From NCBI RefSeq assembly GCF_030818575.1, contig NZ_JAUTAL010000001.1, positions 2,542,001 through 2,606,000 on the forward strand: 64,000 nt of DNA, written 5' to 3'. A model generated the notes under the pieces. The model was not told the DNA's origin and ran no database searches. It worked only from the letters and a program-made list of their open reading frames with translations. The DNA comes from Chryseobacterium camelliae. Its GTDB lineage: Bacteria > Bacteroidota > Bacteroidia > Flavobacteriales > Weeksellaceae. Of this stretch, positions 16,806-25,857 are shown one piece after another (position 1 is the first letter of the stretch; each line of letters opens with the position of its first letter). The position numbers and the translations under genes were made by a program.

Positions 16806-18365
16806 ATGAAGAAAGAACTAATAGTTTCGCATGAGGATGATCTTACGAAGATTGCACTGCTGGAAGACGGAAGACTATGTGAACTTCATGAGCAAGAAGA
16901 CAAAAGCGATTTTGTTGTTGGGGATTTGTTTATAGGAAAGGTAAAGAAGCTTGCGCCCAATCTTAATGCAGCGTTTGTAAACATCGGTTACAATAAAGAC
17001 GCATTCCTGCATTACCAGGACCTGGGGCCGCAATATCTTACTTACCGTAAGTTTCTGAGAGATACTATTTCTAAAAAACAAAGCACTTCAGGCTTAAAAA
17101 ATTTCGAGATACAGCCCGAAATTGACAAAAACGGAACCGTAGACAAAGTCATTGCCAAAGATGATCTTGTTCTGCTTCAGATTACCAAAGAGCCTATTTC
17201 TACCAAGGGCCCCAGAATTTCCACACAGATTTCCCTTACAGGACGTTTTCTGGTTCTGATCCCTTTTGACAATAAAGTTTCCATTTCAAAAAAAATCAGT
17301 ACATCTGAAGAAAAGGAAAGACTCAGGACGCTCATCGAGAGCATCAAGCCGGAAGGCTTCGGAGTCATTATCAGAACGGTAGCTGAAGGAAAAAAAGTAG
17401 CAGACCTGCACAATGATATGAATCACCTGATTCAAAAGTGGGAAAGCACATTTAAAAACATTCAGAAAAACAAAGTTCCGTCTAAAGTTTTAAGCGAAGA
17501 AGACAAAGCCTCAGCCATTATAAGGGATAATTTCAACCAGGATTTCGTGAGCATTATCTGTGATGACGAACAGATGGTGGACGAAATGAAAAACTATCTG
17601 GAGGTTATTGCTCCGGAAAGAAAGAATATCGTCCAGTTCTACGATTCCCATATTCCCCTTCTGGAATATTACAATGTAGAAAAGCAGCTTAAACAAAGCT
17701 TCGGGAAGCATGTAAACATTCCCGGCTCAAAAGGAGCTTACCTTGTGATAGAACACACGGAAGCCTTACACGTAGTAGACGTTAACTCCGGAAACAACAT
17801 TACCACCGGAGCAGCAGTTAATAAAGAACACGCTCTCAGGGTCAATAAAATGGCTTCCACTGAAATCGCCAGACAGCTTAGGCTCAGGGATATGGGAGGG
17901 ATTATTGTCATTGATTTTATTGACATGACTAACCCGGAGCACCGGAAAGATCTTTATGAGCACCTCAAGCAGGAGATGACGCGCGATAAAGCCCGTCACA
18001 AAATTTTACCCCCGAGTAAATTCGGGCTGATCCAGATTACCAGGCAGAGAAACCGTCCGGAAAAACAGATCGAAACCAAGGAAGAAAATCCTAACAAAGA
18101 CGGAGAAATCGTGGCTCCGATCGTCATTGTGGAACGTATGGAAGAAACCCTGAGAACCATTATGCAGAAAGAAAAAGGAAAAATTTTCCTCCATGTGCAT
18201 CCTTTTGTGGAAGCTTACCTTACCAAAGGAATTAAAAGCATCCAGATGAAATGGTTTGTAAAGTATAAAAAATGGGTTACCATAGTCCCGCGCGACTCTT
18301 TTAAATATTTAGAATACAAAGTATACAATGCCAAAAAAGAAGAGCTGATAGGGTATTCTAATTAA
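16806..18365 (+). CDS. rng: Ribonuclease G (RNase E/G family) lacking the zinc-link motif
   Basis: This 519-residue RNase E/G protein has the N-terminal S1-type segment (residues 35-110, split by an insertion of about 120 residues typical of Bacteroidetes), the 5'-sensor/RNase H-like core, and the DNase I-like catalytic region. The metal-binding aspartates are in HVVDVNSG (about 323-330) and GIIVIDFIDM (about 364-373). These enzymes process rRNA and decay mRNA in the cytoplasm. The CPxC zinc-link that follows the catalytic domain in most relatives is replaced by ENPNKDG, with no cysteines nearby. A strong terminator follows. Assignment is firm. Confidence 0.92.
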   Translation: MKKELIVSHEDDLTKIALLEDGRLCELHEQEDKSDFVVGDLFIGKVKKLAPNLNAAFVNIGYNKDAFLHYQDLGPQYLTYRKFLRDTISKKQSTSGLKNFEIQPEIDKNGTVDKVIAKDDLVLLQITKEPISTKGPRISTQISLTGRFLVLIPFDNKVSISKKISTSEEKERLRTLIESIKPEGFGVIIRTVAEGKKVADLHNDMNHLIQKWESTFKNIQKNKVPSKVLSEEDKASAIIRDNFNQDFVSIICDDEQMVDEMKNYLEVIAPERKNIVQFYDSHIPLLEYYNVEKQLKQSFGKHVNIPGSKGAYLVIEHTEALHVVDVNSGNNITTGAAVNKEHALRVNKMASTEIARQLRLRDMGGIIVIDFIDMTNPEHRKDLYEHLKQEMTRDKARHKILPPSKFGLIQITRQRNRPEKQIETKEENPNKDGEIVAPIVIVERMEETLRTIMQKEKGKIFLHVHPFVEAYLTKGIKSIQMKWFVKYKKWVTIVPRDSFKYLEYKVYNAKKEELIGYSN

Positions 18366-18375
18366 AAAACAGATC

Positions 18376-18401
18376 AAACCTCCGCATGCGGAGGTTTTTT
18401 T
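18376..18401 (+). terminator. Terminator after rng
   Basis: A perfect AAACCTCCGC/GCGGAGGTTT hairpin with a run of T follows 11 bases after the rng stop codon. Confidence 0.9.
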
Positions 18402-18523
18402 ATACCCGTTTGAAAGACTGTTGTATGATAACTACCGGAAATCCTATTTTCAAGATCGTATGGTTCCTGTATAAAAATGGTGTAATTATTGTGTCTATCT
18501 GTTTTTTCCAGAATATATATTAT

Positions 18524-18531
18524 TAAATTTG
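18524..18531 (+). promoter_or_regulatory. -7 element implying a leaderless Nudix mRNA
   Basis: TAAATTTG lies only 4 bases upstream of the ATG at 18536. Transcription starting at the usual distance from a -7 element would begin at or next to the start codon. Confidence 0.55.
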
Positions 18532-18535
18532 AGGT

Positions 18536-19162
18536 ATGAGTTTCGGAAAAGATTTATTAAGGAAAATTAAAAGCGCTGAACTGCCCGGCGAAAATGCCCA
18601 CGGCGTATTTTCACCGCCCTACCGTCCGGTATTTACCTATGACGAAGTGATTGCCAAAAACCCGAAATTTGCTGCGGTAAACATTGTTTTGTACCTTAAA
18701 AACGATGAATGGCATTTCCCCCTGATCCAGAGAACCGTTAATGTGCACGACCGCCACAGCGGTCAGATCTCCCTTCCCGGCGGAAAACGTGAAGAAATGG
18801 ACCGCGACTTTGCCCATACGGCGATCCGGGAAACTTCGGAAGAAATCGGGATTGAACAGCATTATGTGCGGATTATAAGGGAAATGTCGCCCATCTACAT
18901 CCCGCCAAGCAATTTTTATGTCTATCCCTATATTTCCTATACCAAAAAAAATCCGGTGTTTATTCTGCAGGAATCTGAAGCACAGGAAGTAATCGAGTTT
19001 CCGGTCACTTCATTCTTAAGCCTCCCGGATACCCCTGAAATCATGCCTTTGCCGGGTGCGGGAGGACATGAGGTACCGGTCATTAATTTCAACGGGTACA
19101 TTATCTGGGGAGCTACTGCGATGATCCTGAGCGAATTCAGCCAGTTGCTGAAAAAAATGTAA
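18536..19162 (+). CDS. Nudix hydrolase, NudL/CoA-pyrophosphatase type
   Basis: This 208-residue protein carries a complete Nudix box: GGKREEMDRDFAHTAIRETS followed by EEIGI, with the REXXEE metal-binding glutamates intact. The preceding QISLPGGK and the following MSPIYIPPSNFYVYPY match the CoA-pyrophosphatase (NudL) subfamily, which cleaves CoA or other nucleoside diphosphate derivatives in the cytoplasm. The exact substrate is not certain. A TAnnTTTG element 4 bases upstream suggests the mRNA may be leaderless. The next ATG is far inside the domain, so the start at 18536 is secure. It is followed 27 bases later by an acyltransferase gene. Confidence 0.85.
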   Translation: MSFGKDLLRKIKSAELPGENAHGVFSPPYRPVFTYDEVIAKNPKFAAVNIVLYLKNDEWHFPLIQRTVNVHDRHSGQISLPGGKREEMDRDFAHTAIRETSEEIGIEQHYVRIIREMSPIYIPPSNFYVYPYISYTKKNPVFILQESEAQEVIEFPVTSFLSLPDTPEIMPLPGAGGHEVPVINFNGYIIWGATAMILSEFSQLLKKM

Positions 19163-19189
19163 CTTTGTATCATTGTGTTTAATTGAAAG

Positions 19190-19996
19190 ATGGCGAAGAA
19201 AAATATTTTTACCGATGCATTCGGGACCCCTTACTTTTTAAAGAGGCTGATTATTTTTATTCTGGGATTTGTTTCCTACCGCAGGTTTAACGGCTTCAAC
19301 AAGCTGAAAATAACCGGCACCGAGCATCTGGTAGACCTTCCGGACTCCAATGTCCTGTTCGTTTCCAACCATCAGACGTATTTTGCAGACGTCGCCGCCA
19401 TGTACCATGCGTTCTGTGCCGTAAACAACGGGTATCTGAACACCATCAAAAATCCTATCTACCTCCTGAATCCTAAAATTGACTTTTATTACGTAGCCGC
19501 TGAAGAAACCATGAATAAAGGAATTCTTCCCAAAATCTTCAAAATAGCGGGTGCTGTAACCGTAAAACGGACGTGGAGGGCGGAAGGAAAGAACGTTAAC
19601 AGAATGGTGGATATGAGCGAAGTGGATAATATTATGAAAGCCCTCGATAACGGATGGGTAGCCACTTTCCCACAGGGGACCACCTCAGCTTTTGCCCAGG
19701 GAAGGCGCGGAACGGCGAAACTGGTGAAAAACCAGCGGCCTATTGTCATCCCAATTAAAATAAACGGCTTCAGAAGAGCGTTTGATAAAAAAGGACTGAG
19801 GGTAAAAGTAACAGGGGTAAAACCGACCATGGAGTTCAAGCGCCCGCTTGAAATAGATTATGACAAAGAAAATGCTCATGAGATTCTTCTTAAGATCATG
19901 ACAGCCATTGAACAGACAGAAGACTTCAATGTGCTGCACCAGTATGATGAAGAACTTAAAGCTAAAAAAACAGAACAAAAGGATTCAGACCAATAA
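19190..19996 (+). CDS. 1-acylglycerol-3-phosphate acyltransferase family (PlsC-like)
   Basis: This 268-residue membrane-associated protein has an N-terminal hydrophobic segment (about 18-32) and the PlsC fold. The acceptor motif reads NHQTYFAD, with five residues between His and Asp instead of the usual four. The second motif is FPQGTTS instead of FPEGTRS. The family transfers fatty acyl groups to lysophosphatidic acid during phospholipid synthesis at the inner membrane. The motif differences look like a Bacteroidetes subgroup; whether the acceptor changes is unknown. The gene is followed 12 bases later by a lipoprotein gene and then mpl, suggesting an envelope-related operon. Confidence 0.75.
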   Translation: MAKKNIFTDAFGTPYFLKRLIIFILGFVSYRRFNGFNKLKITGTEHLVDLPDSNVLFVSNHQTYFADVAAMYHAFCAVNNGYLNTIKNPIYLLNPKIDFYYVAAEETMNKGILPKIFKIAGAVTVKRTWRAEGKNVNRMVDMSEVDNIMKALDNGWVATFPQGTTSAFAQGRRGTAKLVKNQRPIVIPIKINGFRRAFDKKGLRVKVTGVKPTMEFKRPLEIDYDKENAHEILLKIMTAIEQTEDFNVLHQYDEELKAKKTEQKDSDQ

Positions 19997-20008
19997 AGGA
20001 TATTACTT

Positions 20009-20446
20009 ATGAAAAGAATTACAGGAATCTTGTTTGCCGCTATTACATTGGCTTCCTGCAACAGTCAGAAGGTTTATTCAGATTTTGACATCAGCTTTTC
20101 GCGGAGCGGAGGATTTGCGCCGGTGTACGAAAACCTGCTTATTAAAGGTAATGAAGCGCACTACTCTTTTGAGGGACAGGGAAAAAAATACAAACAGGAC
20201 TTTAAGGTTTCTAATGATGACCTGAATAAACTTAACCACACGCTTTCCCAAAACAATTTCAGGAGAATACAGGAAGACCACAAAAAGCTGTATGATAATA
20301 TCACCACTACAGTGAATGTGAAAAAAGGCCCTAATGAAGGCAGTAAAACAGATGCCAGCCTGGTAATGCCGAACTATAAAACCAATTGGAACAACATCAT
20401 GAATGCCTTCCAGGAAATGATCAATAACAACGTAAAAAAACAGTAA
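20009..20446 (+). CDS. Small lipoprotein of unknown function
   Basis: This 145-residue protein has a signal peptide and lipobox TLASC (cysteine at residue 17). The mature part begins NSQKVYSDFDISFSRSGG, contains a YSFEGQGKKYKQDFKVS beta segment and ends in a helical, basic tail. I do not recognise the domain. It is followed 5 bases later by mpl and preceded by the acyltransferase, so it is probably co-expressed with them. Confidence 0.7.
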   Translation: MKRITGILFAAITLASCNSQKVYSDFDISFSRSGGFAPVYENLLIKGNEAHYSFEGQGKKYKQDFKVSNDDLNKLNHTLSQNNFRRIQEDHKKLYDNITTTVNVKKGPNEGSKTDASLVMPNYKTNWNNIMNAFQEMINNNVKKQ

Positions 20447-20451
20447 TTTCA

Positions 20452-21789
20452 TTGAGAACCCATTTTATTGCCATTGGCGGGAGCGCCATGCATAACCTTG
20501 CCATTGCGTTAAAAGATAAAGGATATCAGGTTACCGGTTCAGACGATATCATTTTTGAACCTTCGATGTCCAGGCTTCAGCAAAAAGGAATCCTTCCCGA
20601 AGAAATGGGCTGGTTTCCGGAAAAAATCACTCCCGATATCGATGCGGTGATTCTGGGCATGCACGCCCACCAGGATAATCCCGAACTTGCGAGAGCCAAA
20701 GAACTGGGACTTAAAATATATTCTTACCCCGAATTCCTCTACGAACAGTCAAAAGACAAAACCAGGGTAGTCATTGCAGGCTCGCACGGGAAAACAACCA
20801 TTACTTCCATGATTCTCCACGTCCTGAACTTTCATCAGAAAGATGTGGATTTTATGGTAGGTGCGCAACTGGAAGGGTTTGATTGTATGGTCAAGATTAC
20901 CAAAGACAACGATTTCATGGTACTGGAAGGTGATGAATACCTCTCCTCTCCTATCGACCTCCGTTCCAAATTCCTGCTCTACCAGCCAAATATAGCATTG
21001 ATGAGCGGCATTGCCTGGGACCACATCAATGTTTTTACCACTTTTGATGATTATATTGAACAGTTCCGGAAATTTGTGGCTACGATTACGCCAGGTGGTG
21101 TACTCGTATATAACGAAGAAGATCCGGAGGTAGTAAAGGTGGTTGACCAGGCCGAAAACTATTTCCGTAAAATACCGTATCATACGCCTGAATATGAAAT
21201 CAGCAACGGGAAAGTATTCCTGAAGACCGAAATCGGTGATATTCCATTGTCTGTTTTTGGAGCCCATAACCTGCTGAACATGGAGGGCGCAAGGCTTATC
21301 TGCCGTCAGCTGGGGGTAATGGATGAAGATTTTTACGAAGCTATCATGAGCTTCAAGGGTGCTTCAAAACGCCTGGAAAAAGTAGAAAGATCCGACAATG
21401 GGATCCTATATAAAGATTTTGCCCATGCACCTAGCAAGGTAAAAGCAGCCGTAAAAGCCTTCACGGAACAGTTTAAGAAAGAAAAAACCTACGGATTTCT
21501 GGAACTCCATACGTATTCCAGCCTAAACCCTGCTTTTCTGGAGCAGTATGACCATGCCATGGATGGCCTGGATGAAGCTGTTGTTTTTTATTCTGAAGAT
21601 GCCCTGAAGATCAAAAGGATGGAGCCTATCTCTCCGGAGCTGATCAGGGAAAAATTCAAAAACGAGTCCTTAAAGGTATTTACCCGTGCAGAAGACCTTC
21701 ACGCTTACTGGAATACCCTCGATAAAACACAAGGCGTATACCTGATGATGAGTTCAGGGAATTTCGGAGGACTGGACCTGACAAAGTAA
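20452..21789 (+). CDS. mpl: UDP-N-acetylmuramate:L-Ala-gamma-D-Glu-mDAP ligase (Mpl)
   Basis: This 445-residue Mur ligase starts at TTG (20452), directly followed by the N-terminal Rossmann motif HFIAIGGSAMHNLA. The ATP-binding P-loop is AGSHGKTTITSM, the central domain carries the VLEGDEY motif, and the C-terminal part begins near DFAHAPSKVKA. Mpl recycles murein tripeptide by joining it to UDP-MurNAc, whereas MurC would add alanine; the sequence is closer to Mpl (GMHAHQDNPELARA). It acts in the cytoplasm. The gene ends in a bidirectional terminator. Confidence 0.85.
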   Translation: MRTHFIAIGGSAMHNLAIALKDKGYQVTGSDDIIFEPSMSRLQQKGILPEEMGWFPEKITPDIDAVILGMHAHQDNPELARAKELGLKIYSYPEFLYEQSKDKTRVVIAGSHGKTTITSMILHVLNFHQKDVDFMVGAQLEGFDCMVKITKDNDFMVLEGDEYLSSPIDLRSKFLLYQPNIALMSGIAWDHINVFTTFDDYIEQFRKFVATITPGGVLVYNEEDPEVVKVVDQAENYFRKIPYHTPEYEISNGKVFLKTEIGDIPLSVFGAHNLLNMEGARLICRQLGVMDEDFYEAIMSFKGASKRLEKVERSDNGILYKDFAHAPSKVKAAVKAFTEQFKKEKTYGFLELHTYSSLNPAFLEQYDHAMDGLDEAVVFYSEDALKIKRMEPISPELIREKFKNESLKVFTRAEDLHAYWNTLDKTQGVYLMMSSGNFGGLDLTK

Positions 21790-21861
21790 GTACATTAGCA
21801 TCAACCATTTTATTGAATAAGATGACTGATTTAATCTGTTTAATGATGTACTCTAAATATA

Positions 21862-21899
21862 AAAAATCCTTTCAGTATGATCGCTGAAAGGATTTTTAT
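21862..21899. terminator. Bidirectional terminator between mpl and the nitronate monooxygenase gene
   Basis: AAAATCCTTTCAG/CTGAAAGGATTTTT forms a stem with a 9-base loop and A/T tracts on both sides, so it can stop transcription from both convergent genes. Confidence 0.85.
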
Positions 21900-22964
21900 T
21901 TATGGTAATCTGCTGTAATCGTCAATAAGTTTTCCAAGGATATCCTTAACGGATTGTCTACTGTAATCGTGAATGGACTGTCCCAACCAAATGCTCACAA
22001 AATCCGTATCCTGCCGGAGCTTTGCCGCATTTCTTAAAGCGCCTGTCAGTTTATTCTGATACGGGTATGGCAGAATAAAGCCTGAGCCTTCGAGCTTACG
22101 GATATACTTATTGCTGATGCCCCGGGCATAACGTCCGGAAAAGGTCCTCGTCAGCACTATGTCATTTTCACTTACCATCTTCAGCCGGTCCTTTTCAAAG
22201 GGCTGCAGCGCGCTTTCCTGAGAGGCCAGCAACATACTTCCTAACTGGAAGCCTTCTGCTCCAAGAGCCTTTGCTGCCTGCATCGTCTGTGCATTGTAAA
22301 TACCGCCGGAATAAATCAGCGCCGTATCAACATGGTCCGCAATCTGTGGCAATAATGACATCCCTCCGATCTGGGGCAGGCTTTCTGTGGCAAAAGTTCC
22401 CCGGTGACCGCCCGCTTCAATACCCTGCACCACAATAAGGTCAATTCCGGCCTTTTCCAGCATCTGAGCTTCCGTTACACTTGTACAGGTCCCGATGAGC
22501 AGTACATTTTTTTCCTTTAATCTGACAATGCTTTTCTCATCCGGAATCCCAAACGTAAAACTGAGAATCTCACAACCTTCATCAATGATAGCTTCAATCT
22601 GTTCATGATATGAATTGGTGGTAAGATCTTCAAGGGCCGTCAGGCTCACGCTTAATCCGTTGTCTTCTGCAAAAGCTTCAATGTATGCTTTCGCTTTAGC
22701 ATATTTCTCCCGCAATTCTGCTGTTATTTCAGGAATCTCATGCACGAAAATATTAACGGCGAAGAGCCTTCCTGTGAGACTGCGGGTTTTACGGATTAAA
22801 GAAATACATTGCTCTGCCGGCAAATCGCCCAGCGCCAGAGAACCTAAACATCCTGCATCAGCAGACGCTGCCACCATCTCGGGGGTGCTTACCCCAAACA
22901 TAGGTGCCTGGATAACCGGATAAGATATGCCGAGCTTTTTACTGATGGTTTCCGGGAAAAGCAT
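21900..22964 (-). CDS. Nitronate monooxygenase family flavoprotein
   Basis: This 354-residue TIM-barrel flavoprotein has the N-terminal YPVIQAPMFGVSTPEMVAA segment and GTCTSVTEAQMLEKAGIDL. The FMN/His site is in QGIEAGGHRGTF (about 176-187), followed by GGIYNAQTMQAAKALGAEG. Enzymes of this family oxidise alkyl nitronates to carbonyl compounds with O2, but some members are 2-nitropropane or other flavin oxidoreductases, so the substrate is not proven. A -7 element lies upstream (22998-23005). It is followed 60 bases further upstream on the same strand by an aldo/keto reductase gene. Confidence 0.8.
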   Translation of the reverse strand: MLFPETISKKLGISYPVIQAPMFGVSTPEMVAASADAGCLGSLALGDLPAEQCISLIRKTRSLTGRLFAVNIFVHEIPEITAELREKYAKAKAYIEAFAEDNGLSVSLTALEDLTTNSYHEQIEAIIDEGCEILSFTFGIPDEKSIVRLKEKNVLLIGTCTSVTEAQMLEKAGIDLIVVQGIEAGGHRGTFATESLPQIGGMSLLPQIADHVDTALIYSGGIYNAQTMQAAKALGAEGFQLGSMLLASQESALQPFEKDRLKMVSENDIVLTRTFSGRYARGISNKYIRKLEGSGFILPYPYQNKLTGALRNAAKLRQDTDFVSIWLGQSIHDYSRQSVKDILGKLIDDYSRLP

Positions 22965-22997
22965 AGTACTATTTTAAATAAAACGTATAAAAGTTTA

Positions 22998-23005
22998 CAA
23001 AAATA
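22998..23005 (-). promoter_or_regulatory. -7 element of the nitronate monooxygenase gene
   Basis: On the minus strand this reads TATTTTTG, a TAnnTTTG match 33 bases before the start codon. Confidence 0.5.
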
Positions 23006-23024
23006 TCTATCGTAAATCGTCAGA

Positions 23025-23900
23025 TCAGATATCTGCCACCGCATTCAGCATTTTTTTCTCCCATTCAGGATCTTTCGGGTCAAAGAACAATCTTTTCCCG
23101 GTATCCCGTGAACGCACGGTATTCATTTCATCTTCACTCAGCTCAAAATCAAAAACATTGAAGTTTTCTTCGATCCTGGACGGCGTTACTGATTTCGGGA
23201 TCACACAGAAGCCCTCCTGGAGATGCCATCTTAAGATCACCTGGGCAACGGTTTTATGATGTTTTTCTGCAATGGACTTCAGGGAACTGTTGTTAAGCAG
23301 TTCTGAATTCCCGTTGCCTAAAGGGCTCCAAGGCTGGGTAATAATGTTATTCTCCCTGTTATATACCTGGAGTTCTTTCTGCTGGAAAACCGGATGAAGC
23401 TCGATCTGGTTAATCACCGGACTTACCTTAGCGGTTGTTTTCAGCTCTTCAAGCTTTTCAACGGTAAAGTTACAGACCCCAATGGCTTTGATTTTCCCTT
23501 CATCATACAGCTCCTCCATCGCTTTCCATGCTCCTTTAAAGTCTGCATACGGCCAGTGGATGAGGTACATGTCCAGATAATCCAGCTGCAAACGATCCAG
23601 TGTCTGCTGAAATGCACTTTTCGCTTTCTCATAAGAAGTGTCCTGGACCCAAAGTTTTGAGGTAATAAATAGCTGCTCCCTATCTATTCCGCTGTTTTTG
23701 ACGGCATTCCCGACAGCTGTTTCATTTTGGTAGATTGCAGCGGTATCAATCATCCTGTAGCCAGTTTCAATAGCTTTAACGACCGCATTTTCGCATTGCT
23801 TAAGATCATCTATCTGCCATACCCCGAAACCCAGTGCAGGAATATCCACTCCATTGTTTAATGTAATCACAGGCTGCCCTGCATATGTTTTCTTGTGCAT
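23025..23900 (-). CDS. Aldo/keto reductase
   Basis: This 291-residue AKR has the catalytic Asp and Tyr in RMIDTAAIYQNE, the Lys in ITSKLW and the His in LIHWPY. The NADPH-binding part is IPKSVTPSRIEEN, and the substrate barrel runs through INQIELHPV. It reduces aldehydes or ketones with NADPH in the cytoplasm; the physiological substrate cannot be read from the sequence. The LysR gene lies 137 bases upstream on the same strand. The combination with a quinone reductase and a nitronate monooxygenase suggests a response to reactive electrophiles. Confidence 0.9.
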   Translation of the reverse strand: MHKKTYAGQPVITLNNGVDIPALGFGVWQIDDLKQCENAVVKAIETGYRMIDTAAIYQNETAVGNAVKNSGIDREQLFITSKLWVQDTSYEKAKSAFQQTLDRLQLDYLDMYLIHWPYADFKGAWKAMEELYDEGKIKAIGVCNFTVEKLEELKTTAKVSPVINQIELHPVFQQKELQVYNRENNIITQPWSPLGNGNSELLNNSSLKSIAEKHHKTVAQVILRWHLQEGFCVIPKSVTPSRIEENFNVFDFELSEDEMNTVRSRDTGKRLFFDPKDPEWEKKMLNAVADI

Positions 23901-24036
23901 AATATTTTGTTTAATTGTATATCTAACAAATTTCCGATAAAAAATTTATATGGTGGTTACCATTTTTACTGATTCAGTTTATTTCCGGTGCTTTTATCCA
24001 TTGTACTTTTTTAATTGCTGCGAGGCATCATGCGAT

Positions 24037-24933
24037 TCAACTCATTACCTGCCTGAATAGTTTTTTGATGTGCGCAATTTCATCCGGATAGCTATTTTTT
24101 TTGCGGCATCCGAAGTACAGAGTGTTTTGCAGTTTCTTTTCGCCCTCCCACACCAGCTTTATTTCCCCGTTTTCAAGTTCATTTTTGCACAGGAAATCCG
24201 GCACCACAGATAATCCGGCACCGCTTTTCAGGCAACGGATGATGGAATTGAGGTTCGGGACAATATAATTAGGCCGGAAATCCGGTTTGTGTCCGAAATT
24301 GAGGATCCAGAACTGAAAAAGATGTTCCATGTCCCCGGTAGTACCATACCACTTCTGTTCCTTCAGCCATTCTTCCGCATATTCGATACCTTTTGATTCC
24401 AAAACATCATAAAAGCCCTCTGCATCAGTCTCTTTACCCCCTACCAGAATCATCTGCTCCGAAGAGAAAGCTTCATGTTCGATGTTAAGAGAAACGCCCC
24501 TTTTGGGTGTAATGATTAGGTCGAGAATACCTTTATCCAGCTGATCCAGCATTTCCGGATATTCCCCGAACCTGATGATCAGATTGAACGGCAGACTGGA
24601 AACGTATTGCTCCAGTGTCGTCTGAAAGGTTTCAAAACACATTCCGACACTGATAGTCGGTGTATGCTTTTCCGTAGACTTCTGGAAGTTCTTTTCCACT
24701 TCCTCAAGCTTACATATAGGCTCAGCTACAGCATTAAAAAGCACTTTCCCTTTTTCAGTAGGAATCATCTTCCTGCCTGTTCTGTCAAACAGCTTATATC
24801 CCACATAAGCTTCAAGCGAGCTGAGATGAAGACTTACGCCCGGCTGCGAAATAAACAGGAGATCCGCAGCACCGGTCATCGTTCCTGTTTTATAAACAGC
24901 TTTAAATGTTCTATACCATTCCAGATTAACCAT
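24037..24933 (-). CDS. LysR-family transcriptional regulator
   Basis: This 298-residue LTTR has a winged helix-turn-helix in residues 1-60 (YKTGTMTGAADLLFISQPGV with LSSLEAYVG) and a periplasmic-binding-like effector domain afterwards. The divergent gene at 25030 encodes an MdaB-type reductase, with a 96-base AT-rich spacer between them that contains several TATAAT-type inverted stretches. LTTRs usually control the divergent gene through a T-N11-A site and often sense the pathway substrate, so this probably regulates the reductase and itself. Confidence 0.88.
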   Translation of the reverse strand: MVNLEWYRTFKAVYKTGTMTGAADLLFISQPGVSLHLSSLEAYVGYKLFDRTGRKMIPTEKGKVLFNAVAEPICKLEEVEKNFQKSTEKHTPTISVGMCFETFQTTLEQYVSSLPFNLIIRFGEYPEMLDQLDKGILDLIITPKRGVSLNIEHEAFSSEQMILVGGKETDAEGFYDVLESKGIEYAEEWLKEQKWYGTTGDMEHLFQFWILNFGHKPDFRPNYIVPNLNSIIRCLKSGAGLSVVPDFLCKNELENGEIKLVWEGEKKLQNTLYFGCRKKNSYPDEIAHIKKLFRQVMS

Positions 24934-25000
24934 CGTTAAATATTATAATTATAATATAAAGGTATAAATTATATTATTTTTATAATACTATTAATGAACT

Positions 25001-25008
25001 TAACTTTG
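25001..25008 (+). promoter_or_regulatory. -7 element of the quinone reductase gene
   Basis: TAACTTTG matches TAnnTTTG and lies downstream of an ATG at 24994, so transcription starts about 25013 and that ATG cannot be used. It sets the real start at 25030. Confidence 0.6.
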
Positions 25009-25029
25009 CACCATATTAAAACAACAGCA

Positions 25030-25680
25030 ATGAAAAAAGTACTTATTATTAACGGTGCACAGCATTTCGGGCACTCAGGAGGCCTTTATAATAAAACCAT
25101 CACAGAAAATACCATACAAGTATTGAAGGACTTGGGTAATATTGAGGTTAAAGTGACCCATGTAGATGAAGGATATGACAAAGATGAAGAAGTACAGAAA
25201 TTTGTCTGGGCAGATTATATTATCTATCATACTCCCATCTGGTGGTTCCAGCTTCCTAACGGCCTGAAAAAATATATTGATGAGGTATTTACGGCAGGGC
25301 ATGCCAAAGGAATCTATCTGAGTGACGGGAGGTCTTCCGCAGAACCAGAGATCAATTACGGCACCGGCGGCATGCTTGGCGGAAGAAAATATATGGTGAC
25401 TACCAGCTGGAATGCTCCGTCTACAGCCTTCACCTTACCGGGAGAGTTTTTCAATGAAACGCATGTGGATGACGGGCCTTTATTTGGGTTCCACAGGATG
25501 AATGCTTTTGTTTCCATGGAAAAACTGGAAAGTTTCCATTTTTATGATGTGGAAAAAAATGCGGCAGTTGAGAGGGATATGAAACTTTACAGAGATCATT
25601 TAAGATCAGTTTTTGAAAAAGAACTGGGCCATGCTGCAAGTTTATCTTCCTATATCACAGAAAAGAATGATTGTATGTAG
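25030..25680 (+). CDS. mdaB: NAD(P)H:quinone oxidoreductase, MdaB-type flavodoxin-fold
   Basis: I choose 25030 because the promoter lies after the upstream ATG and because MKKVLIINGAQHFGHSGG is the first beta-strand and FMN/FAD phosphate loop of the flavodoxin fold. The protein has about 216 residues. It includes YHTPIWWFQLPNGLKKYIDEV, which in MdaB contacts the flavin, and GGMLGGRKYMVTTSWNAP. These enzymes reduce quinones by two electrons and protect against oxidative stress. It is controlled, most likely, by the divergent LysR regulator. Confidence 0.85.
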   Translation: MKKVLIINGAQHFGHSGGLYNKTITENTIQVLKDLGNIEVKVTHVDEGYDKDEEVQKFVWADYIIYHTPIWWFQLPNGLKKYIDEVFTAGHAKGIYLSDGRSSAEPEINYGTGGMLGGRKYMVTTSWNAPSTAFTLPGEFFNETHVDDGPLFGFHRMNAFVSMEKLESFHFYDVEKNAAVERDMKLYRDHLRSVFEKELGHAASLSSYITEKNDCM

Positions 25681-25857
25681 AAGAACTGGAATACAACAGA
25701 TGGTCGGGAATACCTGATCATGCCTAAAAGTTAGAGAGTATTATTTTCACTAGGGCTTAACGACCCTTTAAAGTGATCTTAATACTCTTGCTGTTTATGC
25801 CTGTATGAAGCATATAAGGAACATGATGATGGTAAGAAAATTAAAAAAACGTTACCG

